Shown here piece after piece: positions 1 to 6,450 of a stretch of DNA of 47,891 nucleotides. A model generated the notes under the pieces. It ran no database searches and was not told the DNA's origin. It was given only the letters and a program-made list of their open reading frames with translations. The position numbers were made by a program, and so were the translations under genes. The DNA is from Melioribacteraceae bacterium (lineage in GTDB: Bacteria > Bacteroidota > Ignavibacteria > Ignavibacteriales > Melioribacteraceae): the NCBI GenBank assembly GCA_027030245.1, contig JALVFE010000003.1, positions 1 to 47,891 of the forward strand. Reading direction: 5' to 3'. Position 1 is the stretch's first letter, and every line of letters begins with the position of its first letter.

Positions 1-1031
1 ACGACACAGAACATTCTTACGGCAACAAAGTAAGCTATATCAACAGAATGACCGCAGTGGCAAAAACCAAAATCGGCACATTCGATTCCTACAATATTGC
101 AATATCATTTCCTGAAAAAGATGCTATAAAAAGAATAGACATTCTGAAAAAATTCAATACGTTTCAGGACGAAGTTAATAATTTGGAATTGACCAAAAAG
201 ACAAGTTCCATTTTGACGGTTTTAAAAGATATGAACAAACTGATGAACGGTGATAATCCGGATTATTACATGCTTCCCGATAACAATAAGCAGGTGGCGC
301 AATTGCTGATGCTTTACGAGATGTCGGGCGGTTCAAAATTATCCGATTGGACAAATCCCGAATACAATATGTTACGGCTTCGTGTAGGACTAAAAACTAT
401 GGATTCAAAAAAATCAATAGCAGAGACAAAAACCATACGGGAATTAGCCAAACGGCTTTTCCCCGATGCTAAAATAAGTGTCGTAGGCTCTTTGCCCGCT
501 TTGGCAGAAGTAAACCGATTAATATCCGTAGGACAAATCAAATCGCTTATTATGGCTTTGATGGTGATAAGCATCTTGATGATGCTGGCATTCGGTAGTA
601 TAAAACTTGGATTAATCGGATTGATACCCAATGTTTTTCCTCTAATTATAGTGGGTGGCACAATGGGTTATTTCGATATTCCTTTGGATTTTCTGACGGT
701 AACCGTAGCACCGATGATACTTGGAATTGCCGTTGACAATACGATTCACTTTTTTAATCATACAAAACAGCTTTACAAAAAGACCTATAATTACGAAACA
801 GCGGTCAGCGAAACCATTAAAACACTTGGAAATGCTATCATTATTACCGCTATGGTTATAGTATTGGCTTTTGCTGTCTATCTGATTTCGAGCTTTAACA
901 TTATGCGCAATTTGGGGATATTGGTAGTTGTCGGCATATCGACCGCACTTTTATCGGATTTACTCCTTTCGCCTTTATTGATTATTTTAATAAGACCATT
1001 TGGAAAAAACCACAATAAAAATAAAAATTAA
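1..1031 (+). CDS. MMPL/RND-family transporter, C-terminal part (5' end outside window)
   Basis: The reading frame is open from the first codon of the window, so this is the C-terminal third or so of a larger protein. About 180 residues of soluble (periplasmic loop) sequence are followed by five or six hydrophobic segments. The block containing GIAVDNTIHFF is the GxxVDxxIH-type signature of the last membrane repeat of MMPL/RND exporters. Family knowledge suggests proton-driven export or transfer of a lipid or hydrophobic molecule across the inner membrane. The gene ends two bases before the START-domain gene, so the two are probably cotranscribed. The substrate cannot be told from sequence. 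An ATG lies at 48, but the sequence upstream is in frame and coding-like, so I do not treat it as the start. Confidence 0.8.
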   Translation, partial: DTEHSYGNKVSYINRMTAVAKTKIGTFDSYNIAISFPEKDAIKRIDILKKFNTFQDEVNNLELTKKTSSILTVLKDMNKLMNGDNPDYYMLPDNNKQVAQLLMLYEMSGGSKLSDWTNPEYNMLRLRVGLKTMDSKKSIAETKTIRELAKRLFPDAKISVVGSLPALAEVNRLISVGQIKSLIMALMVISILMMLAFGSIKLGLIGLIPNVFPLIIVGGTMGYFDIPLDFLTVTVAPMILGIAVDNTIHFFNHTKQLYKKTYNYETAVSETIKTLGNAIIITAMVIVLAFAVYLISSFNIMRNLGILVVVGISTALLSDLLLSPLLIILIRPFGKNHNKNKN

Positions 1032-1032
1032 T

Positions 1033-1692
1033 ATGCAAATTATGAAGAAGTTAACAAAAGCATTCTTGATAATTATTAAGAAAAAAATAGACAGTTTAAA
1101 CCGAAAATTATCAATAATACCGGTATTACTTCTTATAATTTCATTGTCTGCACAAGCACAAAAATGGGAACTCGCAAAAAACGAAGACGGTATCAAAGTA
1201 TATACTCGCAAAGTTGAAGGTAGGTCGGTTAAATCGTATAAGGCAAAAGCCGTCATAAATGCACCGATTAATAAGGTTTATTTTATTTATACCGATTTGA
1301 AAAGCTATCAAAGAGTTATGCAAGATCAGTCAGAAATTGAATTATTGGAAAAAAATAATAATCGGTATATTCTGTATTCAAAAATGGATATGCCTTGGCC
1401 TGCCGACGACAGGGATATGGTTTCGGAAACAGAAATAGAGAAAAAAGACAATGGACAAATCATAATCCGTTCAAAATGCTTAAAAAACCGGCTTGCACCA
1501 AAGAAAGACTATGTAAGGATAAAAGATTGTTGGGAAATCGTAACGCTAACGCCTGTTGGTAATGATAAAGTAGAAATACAAATAGAAGGGCTGTTTGATG
1601 TCGGTGGTTCTTTGCCCGGTTGGATTGTGAATATGTTTCTTGTTGACGGACCTTTTGATACTATCGGGAATATAAAAAAAATAGTTGAATAA
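1033..1692 (+). CDS. START-domain (SRPBCC fold) exported lipid-binding protein
   Basis: The protein is about 219 aa. It has a basic N-terminus, then a hydrophobic stretch ending in SLSAQAQ, which reads as a signal peptide or membrane anchor. The rest matches the START/Bet v1-like pattern: W-E-L-A-K-N-E-D-G-I-K-V-Y-T-R near the start, a PWPADDRDMV motif in the middle, and a GGSLPGW...D-G-P-F-D helix at the end. START domains bind a hydrophobic ligand in a cavity. The ATG at 1033 lies just after the transporter stop and a second in-frame ATG lies at 1042. An upstream in-frame start at 1000 would overlap the transporter and is unlikely. Pairing with an MMPL transporter suggests lipid handling at the envelope, which is inference. 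Confidence 0.75.
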   Translation: MQIMKKLTKAFLIIIKKKIDSLNRKLSIIPVLLLIISLSAQAQKWELAKNEDGIKVYTRKVEGRSVKSYKAKAVINAPINKVYFIYTDLKSYQRVMQDQSEIELLEKNNNRYILYSKMDMPWPADDRDMVSETEIEKKDNGQIIIRSKCLKNRLAPKKDYVRIKDCWEIVTLTPVGNDKVEIQIEGLFDVGGSLPGWIVNMFLVDGPFDTIGNIKKIVE

Positions 1693-1711
1693 GATTGTAA
1701 CAAAGCCCTGT

Positions 1712-1843
1712 TGCTAACATTGTGTATAAATAATGGCGGGCAAAACGCTAAAAATGAACTAATATGAGTAAAATCAACAATAGTGCAATAATGAACAAAA
1801 GTGCGGAAAATCCCGCCACTAACCATACACGAAACCGTTAAGC
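1712..1843 (+). repeat. attC-like recombination site 1
   Basis: This is a long imperfect inverted repeat of about 130 bp. It starts with a TGCTAAC box (R''-like, 1712-1718) and ends with GTTAAGC (1837-1843), which fits the R' consensus GTTRRRY. The inner arms include TAATGGCGGG on the left and CCCGCCACTAA on the right. Bases are unpaired on one side only, as in folded attC strands. It shares long identical stretches (GTGTATAA, GCGGGCAAA, AAAAATGAAC, AAAAGTGCGGAAAATC) with sites 2 and 4. It lies directly after the START gene and before abiEi. By analogy, exchange would occur between G1837 and T1838. A non-integron mobile repeat is the alternative. Confidence 0.65.
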
Positions 1844-1864
1844 GTCATTAGGAAAAAGAAAATT

Positions 1865-1896
1865 ATGTCAAGTAAAATGAGCAAAATACTTGACAT
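1865..1896. promoter_or_regulatory. 10-bp inverted repeat upstream of abiEi (candidate operator)
   Basis: Perfect arms ATGTCAAGTA (1865-1874) and TACTTGACAT (1887-1896) are separated by 12 bases and end 28 bases before the abiEi ATG. The right arm contains TTGACA-like sequence, so a repressor bound here could also block a promoter. AbiEi antitoxins are known to repress their own promoters by binding inverted repeats. That this is such a site is inference. Confidence 0.45.
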
Positions 1897-1910
1897 TTTA
1901 TGAAAAAATG

Positions 1911-1944
1911 ATTTTCTTTGCAATATGAATATTGCAAAGAAAAT
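1911..1944. promoter_or_regulatory. 34-bp perfect palindrome covering the abiEi start codon
   Basis: The left arm ATTTTCTTTGCAATAT (1911-1926) and the right arm (1929-1944) are exact reverse complements with only two bases (GA) between them. The abiEi ATG (1925-1927) sits at the centre. As DNA it could be a dimer operator. With a two-base centre the mRNA could only form a slightly opened hairpin, but that would still hide the start codon. No Shine-Dalgarno sequence is visible. Either way it is placed to control expression of the antitoxin-toxin unit. Confidence 0.55.
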
Positions 1945-2650
1945 AGAAAAACAAATTGATAATTTTGAACAAGGTGATACTTTTACCTACAAAGACCTTC
2001 CTATAAACAAAAAGGAATATTCAGCCGCTTCCAAAACTATTGAACGTTTGATAAAAAAAGGTAAAATCAAAAGAATTTCAACGGGAATTTTTTACAAACC
2101 AAAACAAACTATTTTCGGAGAAATCAAACCTGACGAAGAAAAAATAATTACCCCATATTTGTTTAAGAACGGTAAAAGGATAGCATATATTACCGGATTA
2201 TTGCTTTATAACAAAATGGGATTAACAACACAAATTCCAAAAGAAATCGGTATTGCAAGTCGTGAAAAAAGGATTTATATCACGAAAGGCAATATCAAAG
2301 CAAGTGCCGTAAAAAGTTACGTAGAAGTTACAGATGAAAATTATAAATATCTTGAGTTTTTAGACGCACTGAAAGATTGGAGAAAAATTCCGGATTTAGA
2401 TAAAAAATCAGCAATTAAAATACTAATGAACATATTGAAAAAATTCAATAAAAAACAAACCAATGAGTTAGTGGAAATTGCTTTGTCGTATCCGCCAAGA
2501 GTCAGGGCATTTTTAGGTGCATTATTAGAATATTCAAAAAAGAAAATCAATCTGAAAAATCTGGAAGAAAGTCTAAATCCGTTATCGGAGTATAAATTAG
2601 GCATACCGAAAAACATTTTGCCAACAATTGAAAAATGGAATATTAAATGA
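1925..2650 (+). CDS. AbiEi-type antitoxin (DUF6088 family)
   Basis: The 241-aa protein has the layout of AbiEi/DUF6088 transcriptional antitoxins. An N-terminal winged-helix region (residues about 1-60, with FTYKDLPINK and ERLIKKGKIKRISTGIFYKP) is followed by a larger domain containing TPYLFKNGKRIAYITGLLLYNKMGLT. AbiEi represses its own promoter and counteracts the AbiEii nucleotidyltransferase in type IV toxin-antitoxin and abortive-infection systems. The stop overlaps the AbiEii start as ATGA, the usual translational coupling. The gene lies between attC-like sites 1 and 2 in the cassette direction. Two inverted repeats, one covering the start codon, suggest autoregulation. The partner toxin is truncated, so this may be an orphan antitoxin. 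Confidence 0.8.
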   Translation: MNIAKKIEKQIDNFEQGDTFTYKDLPINKKEYSAASKTIERLIKKGKIKRISTGIFYKPKQTIFGEIKPDEEKIITPYLFKNGKRIAYITGLLLYNKMGLTTQIPKEIGIASREKRIYITKGNIKASAVKSYVEVTDENYKYLEFLDALKDWRKIPDLDKKSAIKILMNILKKFNKKQTNELVEIALSYPPRVRAFLGALLEYSKKKINLKNLEESLNPLSEYKLGIPKNILPTIEKWNIK

Positions 2651-2928
2651 ATTTACACGAAAACAAAGAACTCTTTAAAGACGCCATAATTGCTACTTCG
2701 CAATTAAAAGGTATTCCCGAAATTTATATCGAAAAAGATTATTGGATTACATTTGCTTTGTATGCAATTTTCACAAGTGAAGCAAAAGAATATTGCATTT
2801 TTAAAGGAGGAACAGCATTATCTAAATGTAGTCAAATGATTGAAAGGTTTTCGGAAGATATCGACATCGTATTATTAAAAAAAAGTAGAATGGAATATAA
2901 AATAACGAACGCAAAACATTGTGTATAA
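2647..2928 (+). pseudogene. AbiEii toxin, N-terminal remnant truncated at an attC-like site
   Basis: Only 93 codons are left, compared with roughly 250-300 for AbiEii/AbiGii nucleotidyltransferases. The fragment starts like the family, with a KDYWITFALY helix, and keeps the core FKGGTALSK followed by RFSEDIDIV, the GG(S/T)x...DxD nucleotide-transfer motif. The coding sequence then runs straight into attC-like site 2 and stops at a TAA inside it. The residues that complete the active site and the C-terminal domain are missing. It overlaps abiEi by 4 bp. I infer a deletion or recombination that joined the gene start to the repeat. A functional mini-protein is possible but unlikely. Confidence 0.75.
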
Positions 2929-3004
2929 GTAATAGCGGGCAAAGTGCTAAAAATGAACAAAAGTGCGGAAAATCCCTCCACTACTCATACACATAACCGT
3001 TGGC
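2911..3004 (+). repeat. attC-like recombination site 2
   Basis: About 94 bp, from GCAAAAC (2911-2917) to GTTGGC (2999-3004). It has the same GTGTATAAGTAAT...GCGGGCAAA left part and TCCACTAC..CATACAC right part as site 1. It is shorter because it lacks about 38 bp of the central region of site 1. The box GTTGGC deviates from strict GTTRRRY at the third R. The 3' end of the AbiEii fragment lies inside the site. Confidence 0.65.
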
Positions 3005-3020
3005 AACAAGAAAAAAGACA

Positions 3021-3554
3021 ATGCAAAATTATATTGATTTAGCTAAAAAGAATGGGGTTATACTTTTAGATACCGGAAAGTGTCAATTTTGTGGTGCTAA
3101 TACTCAAAGAGGAATTCACGAATGTTTAGAGATTTTTAATCTTGGATTCCAAGAACTTGATTTTTCAAGTATTGAAAATCATATATATAGGTTTCTGATT
3201 GTAGATGCACACGCATTACAACATCCTGAAATTCACGGTAGGTGGAATAATCATTTTCACCTATCAAGATTACATTTAATTTTCAAATATGATATTAAAT
3301 GGACTTATAAACTATCACCAAAACTTAGTGATTATCTGAATCGATATAAGGCTAATAGGCAAAACGAATACCTAATACCACCCGAAATACTTAAAAGAGG
3401 TAATATTACCACAACCGATATTAAAGAAAAATCAACTAACGAAACGGAATGTAGAGATTTGATAAGAGAATGGGCATTGGACGTATATGACAAATGGAGT
3501 AATTATCATGGTGTAGTAGATGAAATTGCGAAAGGATTCTTAAATCGAAAATAA
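3021..3554 (+). CDS. DUF5946-type small protein
   Basis: The protein is 177 aa from the ATG at 3021. A TTG at 3000 is in frame but lies inside the preceding repeat box. Near the N-terminus is CQFCGANTQRGIHEC, a cysteine/histidine cluster that could bind zinc. The middle has FLIVDAHALQHPEIHG, which resembles the V-D-A-Y-A-x-Q-H-P core that I associate with DUF5946. No enzyme activity is established for that family to my knowledge. It stands alone between attC-like sites 2 and 3, so it is a single-gene cassette. The family call is from memory of the motif. Confidence 0.6.
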   Translation: MQNYIDLAKKNGVILLDTGKCQFCGANTQRGIHECLEIFNLGFQELDFSSIENHIYRFLIVDAHALQHPEIHGRWNNHFHLSRLHLIFKYDIKWTYKLSPKLSDYLNRYKANRQNEYLIPPEILKRGNITTTDIKEKSTNETECRDLIREWALDVYDKWSNYHGVVDEIAKGFLNRK

Positions 3555-3566
3555 AAAAAAGCCAGT

Positions 3567-3698
3567 TGCTAACTATGCGCATAAGTCATTAGACGACAAA
3601 AAGTTAGAATGAATGTAAATGAATATAAATAAAGGTAAATGTAAAATGAAAAGTTGGTGCAATGAAACGCCCAACGCCACATATACTCACCGTTGTGT
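3567..3698 (+). repeat. attC-like recombination site 3 (divergent)
   Basis: About 130 bp, from TGCTAAC (3567-3573) to GTTGTGT (3692-3698). The outer arms pair imperfectly (AACTATGCGCATAAGTCATTAG against the complement of the 3670-3694 segment), and the interior differs from sites 1, 2 and 4. It sits exactly where a site is expected, between the DUF5946 and fic genes. The 3' box matches GTT but not the full RRRY, so confidence is lower. Confidence 0.45.
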
Positions 3699-3771
3699 TT
3701 AATATAAGACAAAATACACCACAATTTTAAAATATGAACCAATTTTTGTATTTTGGGGACATATTTGAATA

Positions 3772-4854
3772 ATGTGGGATAAAATGGGACGTATAAAAAA
3801 ACTAAAAAAATTACCACCTAAAAGAGAAAAGGTTGAAACTGTTAAAATACTTAGGCAGTTGAGTAAAGCATCCCAATCTCTTGGTGAACTAAAAGGAATA
3901 GCAAAAACAATTCCAAATCAAGCAATGTTGATAAATGCAGTTGTTTTACAAGAAGCCAAAGACAGTTCTGAAATTGAAAATATCATTACTACACAGGATG
4001 AATTATATAAAGCCCTTGCATCTAAAAGAAAACAGACGGTGCAAGTAAAAGAAGTAATAAATTACAGAAAAGCAATCTTTACCGGATTTGAATTGATAAA
4101 ACAACAAGGTTTTTTAAGAATAGAAGACATTGAGACTATTCAAAAAACAATTGTTGAAAATAGTGCGGGAATAAGAGCTGTGCCTGGAACAGTTCTGAAA
4201 AATGACAAAACAGGAGAGATTGTCTATACGCCGCCACAAGAAAAAGATGAAATCTTAGATTTATTAAGTAACTTTTTGGAACATTTTAATATTAATCAAA
4301 CAGATTTACATCCGTTGATAAACTTGGCAATTTTACATTATCAATTTGAAAGTATTCACCCTTTTTATGACGGAAACGGCAGAACAGGTAGAATTTTGAA
4401 TATTTTATATCTAATTATTAATAATTTACTTGATATTCCAATCTTGTATTTAAGTTCCTATATAAATGAAAACAAATCGAATTATTATAAACTTTTAAAT
4501 CAAGTCAACAAAACAGATCAATGGGAAGATTATATTTTATATATGCTTAAAGCTGTTGAAGAAACGGCTAATTATACAATCGAAAAAATTAATAAAATTA
4601 AAAATCAATTAGAAAAAACAATCGAGAAAGTTAAGAAAAAAGCTCCTAAAATTTATCGGAAAGAATTGATAGAATTGCTCTTTGAACAACCTTATTCAAA
4701 AATTGAATTTGTAGTAGAAAAATTAAAAGTGGAAAGAAAAGCAGCATCGAGATATTTAAAAAATCTTGAAGATATAGACGTATTAAAATCGGAAAAAATA
4801 GGAAGAGAAATTCTATACTTAAACGTAGAATTGATAGAAATATTAAAAAATTAA
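3772..4854 (+). CDS. Class II Fic-domain protein (AMP/NMP transferase) with C-terminal winged helix
   Basis: The protein is 360 aa. The catalytic motif HPFYDGNGRTGR is complete at residues about 196-207, with the invariant His, the acidic Asp and both Arg present. An N-terminal inhibitory helix carries S65-x3-E69-N70 within DSSEIEN, which fits the (S/T)xxxE(G/N) motif of class II Fic proteins, where the inhibitor is in the same chain. The last 80 residues look like a winged-helix domain. Fic enzymes transfer AMP from ATP to a hydroxyl of a target protein. An in-frame ATG at 3784 is an alternative start. The gene fills one cassette between sites 3 and 4. Its target is unknown. Confidence 0.85.
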   Translation: MWDKMGRIKKLKKLPPKREKVETVKILRQLSKASQSLGELKGIAKTIPNQAMLINAVVLQEAKDSSEIENIITTQDELYKALASKRKQTVQVKEVINYRKAIFTGFELIKQQGFLRIEDIETIQKTIVENSAGIRAVPGTVLKNDKTGEIVYTPPQEKDEILDLLSNFLEHFNINQTDLHPLINLAILHYQFESIHPFYDGNGRTGRILNILYLIINNLLDIPILYLSSYINENKSNYYKLLNQVNKTDQWEDYILYMLKAVEETANYTIEKINKIKNQLEKTIEKVKKKAPKIYRKELIELLFEQPYSKIEFVVEKLKVERKAASRYLKNLEDIDVLKSEKIGREILYLNVELIEILKN

Positions 4855-4948
4855 GCAGCACTCAGTGTATAAGTAATGGCGGGCAAAGTACAAAAATGAA
4901 AGTAAGTATGCGAAAATCAGTCACTACTCGTACACGTGACTGTTAGGC
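4855..4948 (+). repeat. attC-like recombination site 4
   Basis: About 94 bp, beginning right at the fic stop (degenerate R'' box GCAGCAC) and ending with a perfect GTTAGGC (4942-4948). It is closely similar to sites 1 and 2 (GTGTATAAGTAATGGCGGGCAAAGT ... CACTACTCGTACAC, given here in two pieces). The fic stop codon abuts the repeat. Confidence 0.65.
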
Positions 4949-4997
4949 GCCATACGTAAAACTTTAAAATCTCCCTTAGTTTGAATAAATTTATAAT

Positions 4998-5288
4998 ATG
5001 ACGGATAGAATATACATATTAACAAAATTAAAAGAACTTAAACCGCTTTTACAGAAAGAATATGCTGTAAAGAAGATCGGATTATTTGGCTCCTTCTCAG
5101 ATGATACTTATAATGAAGCAAGCGACATCGACATCCTTGTTGAATTAGAAAAACCTATCGGATGGAAATTTTTTACGCTTGAATTATTTTTACAAGATGT
5201 TTTCGGCAGAAAAATTGACCTGGTTACTAAGAATGCTCTTAAAAAACAGATTAAAGACAAGATTCTTAAACAAGTTCATTACATATAA
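4998..5288 (+). CDS. MNT-domain nucleotidyltransferase antitoxin (MntA-like)
   Basis: This 96-aa minimal nucleotidyltransferase has the signature GLFGSFSDDTYNEASDIDILVEL, i.e. GSx(10)DxD, so the metal-binding Asp pair is intact. Small MNT proteins act as antitoxins of HEPN toxins. In characterised MntA/HepT pairs MntA adds AMP to a tyrosine of HepT and silences its RNase. The HEPN gene starts 2 bp after this stop. A TATAAT-like hexamer (4992-4997) touches the ATG and no Shine-Dalgarno is visible, so translation may be leaderless, which is speculation. The pair fills one cassette between sites 4 and 5. Confidence 0.85.
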   Translation: MTDRIYILTKLKELKPLLQKEYAVKKIGLFGSFSDDTYNEASDIDILVELEKPIGWKFFTLELFLQDVFGRKIDLVTKNALKKQIKDKILKQVHYI

Positions 5289-5290
5289 TA

Positions 5291-5641
5291 ATGAAAAAAG
5301 AAGACCGGACATACAGAATGTTCCTTGAAGATATTCAATTGGCGATGAAAAGAGTGACGGAATACATTCACGGACTTAATTTTTTGGAATTTAAAAAGGA
5401 CTATAAAGCTGTTGACGCTGTTATTAGAAACTTTGAGATTATTGGTGAAGCAGCAAAGAATATTCCTAAAGAAATAAAAAATAAATTTCCGGATGTCCCA
5501 TGGGAAGAAATGTATCCTTTGAGAAATAAGGTATCTCATGAATATTTTGGGGTTGATTATGAAATTATTTGGGACATTGCAACAAACTATCTTCCTGAAA
5601 ACAAGAAACAAATTGACCGAATCCTGAAAGAGCAGAATTAA
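5291..5641 (+). CDS. HEPN-domain RNase toxin (HepT-like, DUF86)
   Basis: The 116-aa all-alpha protein ends with the motif RNKVSHEY, which is the R-x4-H-x-Y signature of HepT/DUF86 ribonucleases. Arg and His are the catalytic pair, and the Tyr is the residue that MntA-type partners modify. The middle has AVDAVIRNFEIIGEAAKNIP, typical of the family. It follows the MNT gene by 2 bp. With all motif residues present, both partners look functional. Toxin genes of this kind are common stabilising cargo of integron arrays. Confidence 0.87.
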   Translation: MKKEDRTYRMFLEDIQLAMKRVTEYIHGLNFLEFKKDYKAVDAVIRNFEIIGEAAKNIPKEIKNKFPDVPWEEMYPLRNKVSHEYFGVDYEIIWDIATNYLPENKKQIDRILKEQN

Positions 5642-5650
5642 CACACGAGA

Positions 5651-5783
5651 GCCTAACATTGCATATAGCAAACGGAGGAATTATATTTGTACAAGTCAGA
5701 AATTTCACAGCTTTTACTAACTTTGGTTTCAATTGAAAATAACAACCTTTAACCGTCTCTTGCTTTATGCCAAACCGTTAAAC
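5651..5783 (+). repeat. attC-like recombination site 5
   Basis: About 133 bp, with the best box pair of the set: GCCTAAC (5651-5657) and GTTAAAC (5777-5783, fits GTTRRRY). The outer stem pairs CATTGCATATAGCAAACGG with the reverse complement of 5753-5774. The interior differs from sites 1, 2 and 4. It lies 10 bp after the HEPN stop. Confidence 0.65.
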
Positions 5784-5836
5784 CCAACTGCAACTTTTCC
5801 ACTAAATTTATGAACTTCATTTTTTAGATTAGTAAT

Positions 5837-6262
5837 ATGAAAAACAAAATACTTTTTCCAAACGAAAACATCATTACTACAGATTTGTTTAATGTAAATC
5901 AAGACTGGGAAGTTCCTATTCCCGGATTTTTCATAATTGCACCTTTACGGAAATTAAAGTCTGTTGATGAATTTACAGACGAAGAAGCAAACGAATTTAT
6001 CAATCTTATTCGCAAAGTTCGTAAAGGAATGAGGGATATTCTGAAAATTGAAGAAGTTTATTTCTTTCAGAATGAGGATTCCGAACATGGATTCCATTTG
6101 TGGATATTCCCGCGCCATAAATGGATGGAAAAATTCGGAAGAAAAATTCAGTCGGTAAGACCGATAATGAATTATGCAAAAGAAAATATGTTAAGCGATG
6201 ATGTTTTCGAAGAAGTGAGAGAATACGTTAACAAAATGAAGGAATTCATGTCTGATTTCTAA
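5837..6262 (+). CDS. HIT-like family hydrolase
   Basis: The protein is 141 aa. It contains DSEHGFHLWIFPRHKWM, a variant of the HIT histidine triad region where H-x2-H-x4-P-R-H replaces the strict HxHxHxx. HIT proteins hydrolyse or transfer nucleotides from dinucleotides or nucleotide conjugates. The segment YFFQNEDSEHGFH precedes it, as in diadenosine tetraphosphate hydrolase-like members. It follows attC-like site 5, so it is either the last cassette or the first gene of flanking chromosome. No partner gene is seen. Confidence 0.65.
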   Translation: MKNKILFPNENIITTDLFNVNQDWEVPIPGFFIIAPLRKLKSVDEFTDEEANEFINLIRKVRKGMRDILKIEEVYFFQNEDSEHGFHLWIFPRHKWMEKFGRKIQSVRPIMNYAKENMLSDDVFEEVREYVNKMKEFMSDF

Positions 6263-6329
6263 TGCGGAAACGCTTCAACTTCGCCGCACGGTCATGCTGC
6301 GCACTCTGCTTTCCGGTCGTCGGTCAGTT

Positions 6330-6421
6330 TAACAAAGATTAAAGTGAAATTTGCCCGGCTTGTAATTTCCCAAATTTCTTTCGCTTCGTCCCGGAAATTT
6401 CTCATGGTTCAAATGTTGTTA
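6330..6421 (+). repeat. Possible sixth, degenerate attC-like site
   Basis: TTTAAC near 6330 and a GTT-bearing end near 6415-6421 bracket an inverted repeat. The left arm GAAATTTGCCCGG (about 6345-6357) pairs with CCCGGAAATTTC (about 6390-6401). Neither box fits the consensus well. It lies after the HIT gene where a sixth site would be expected. The preceding 6263-6325 stretch is locally GC-richer and holds no gene I can support. Confidence 0.3.
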
Positions 6422-6450
6422 TTTCATGCTATAAACCGGCATTCTCACAC

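Noticed and set aside
2999-3020. TTG at 3000 as the start of the DUF5946 gene.
   Set aside because: It lies within the attC-like end box. The ATG at 3021 gives a normal N-terminus.
1712-5783. The inverted repeats as simple transcription terminators.
   Set aside because: They are 94-133 bp long, share long identical interiors and GTT end boxes, and lack T runs after the stems.
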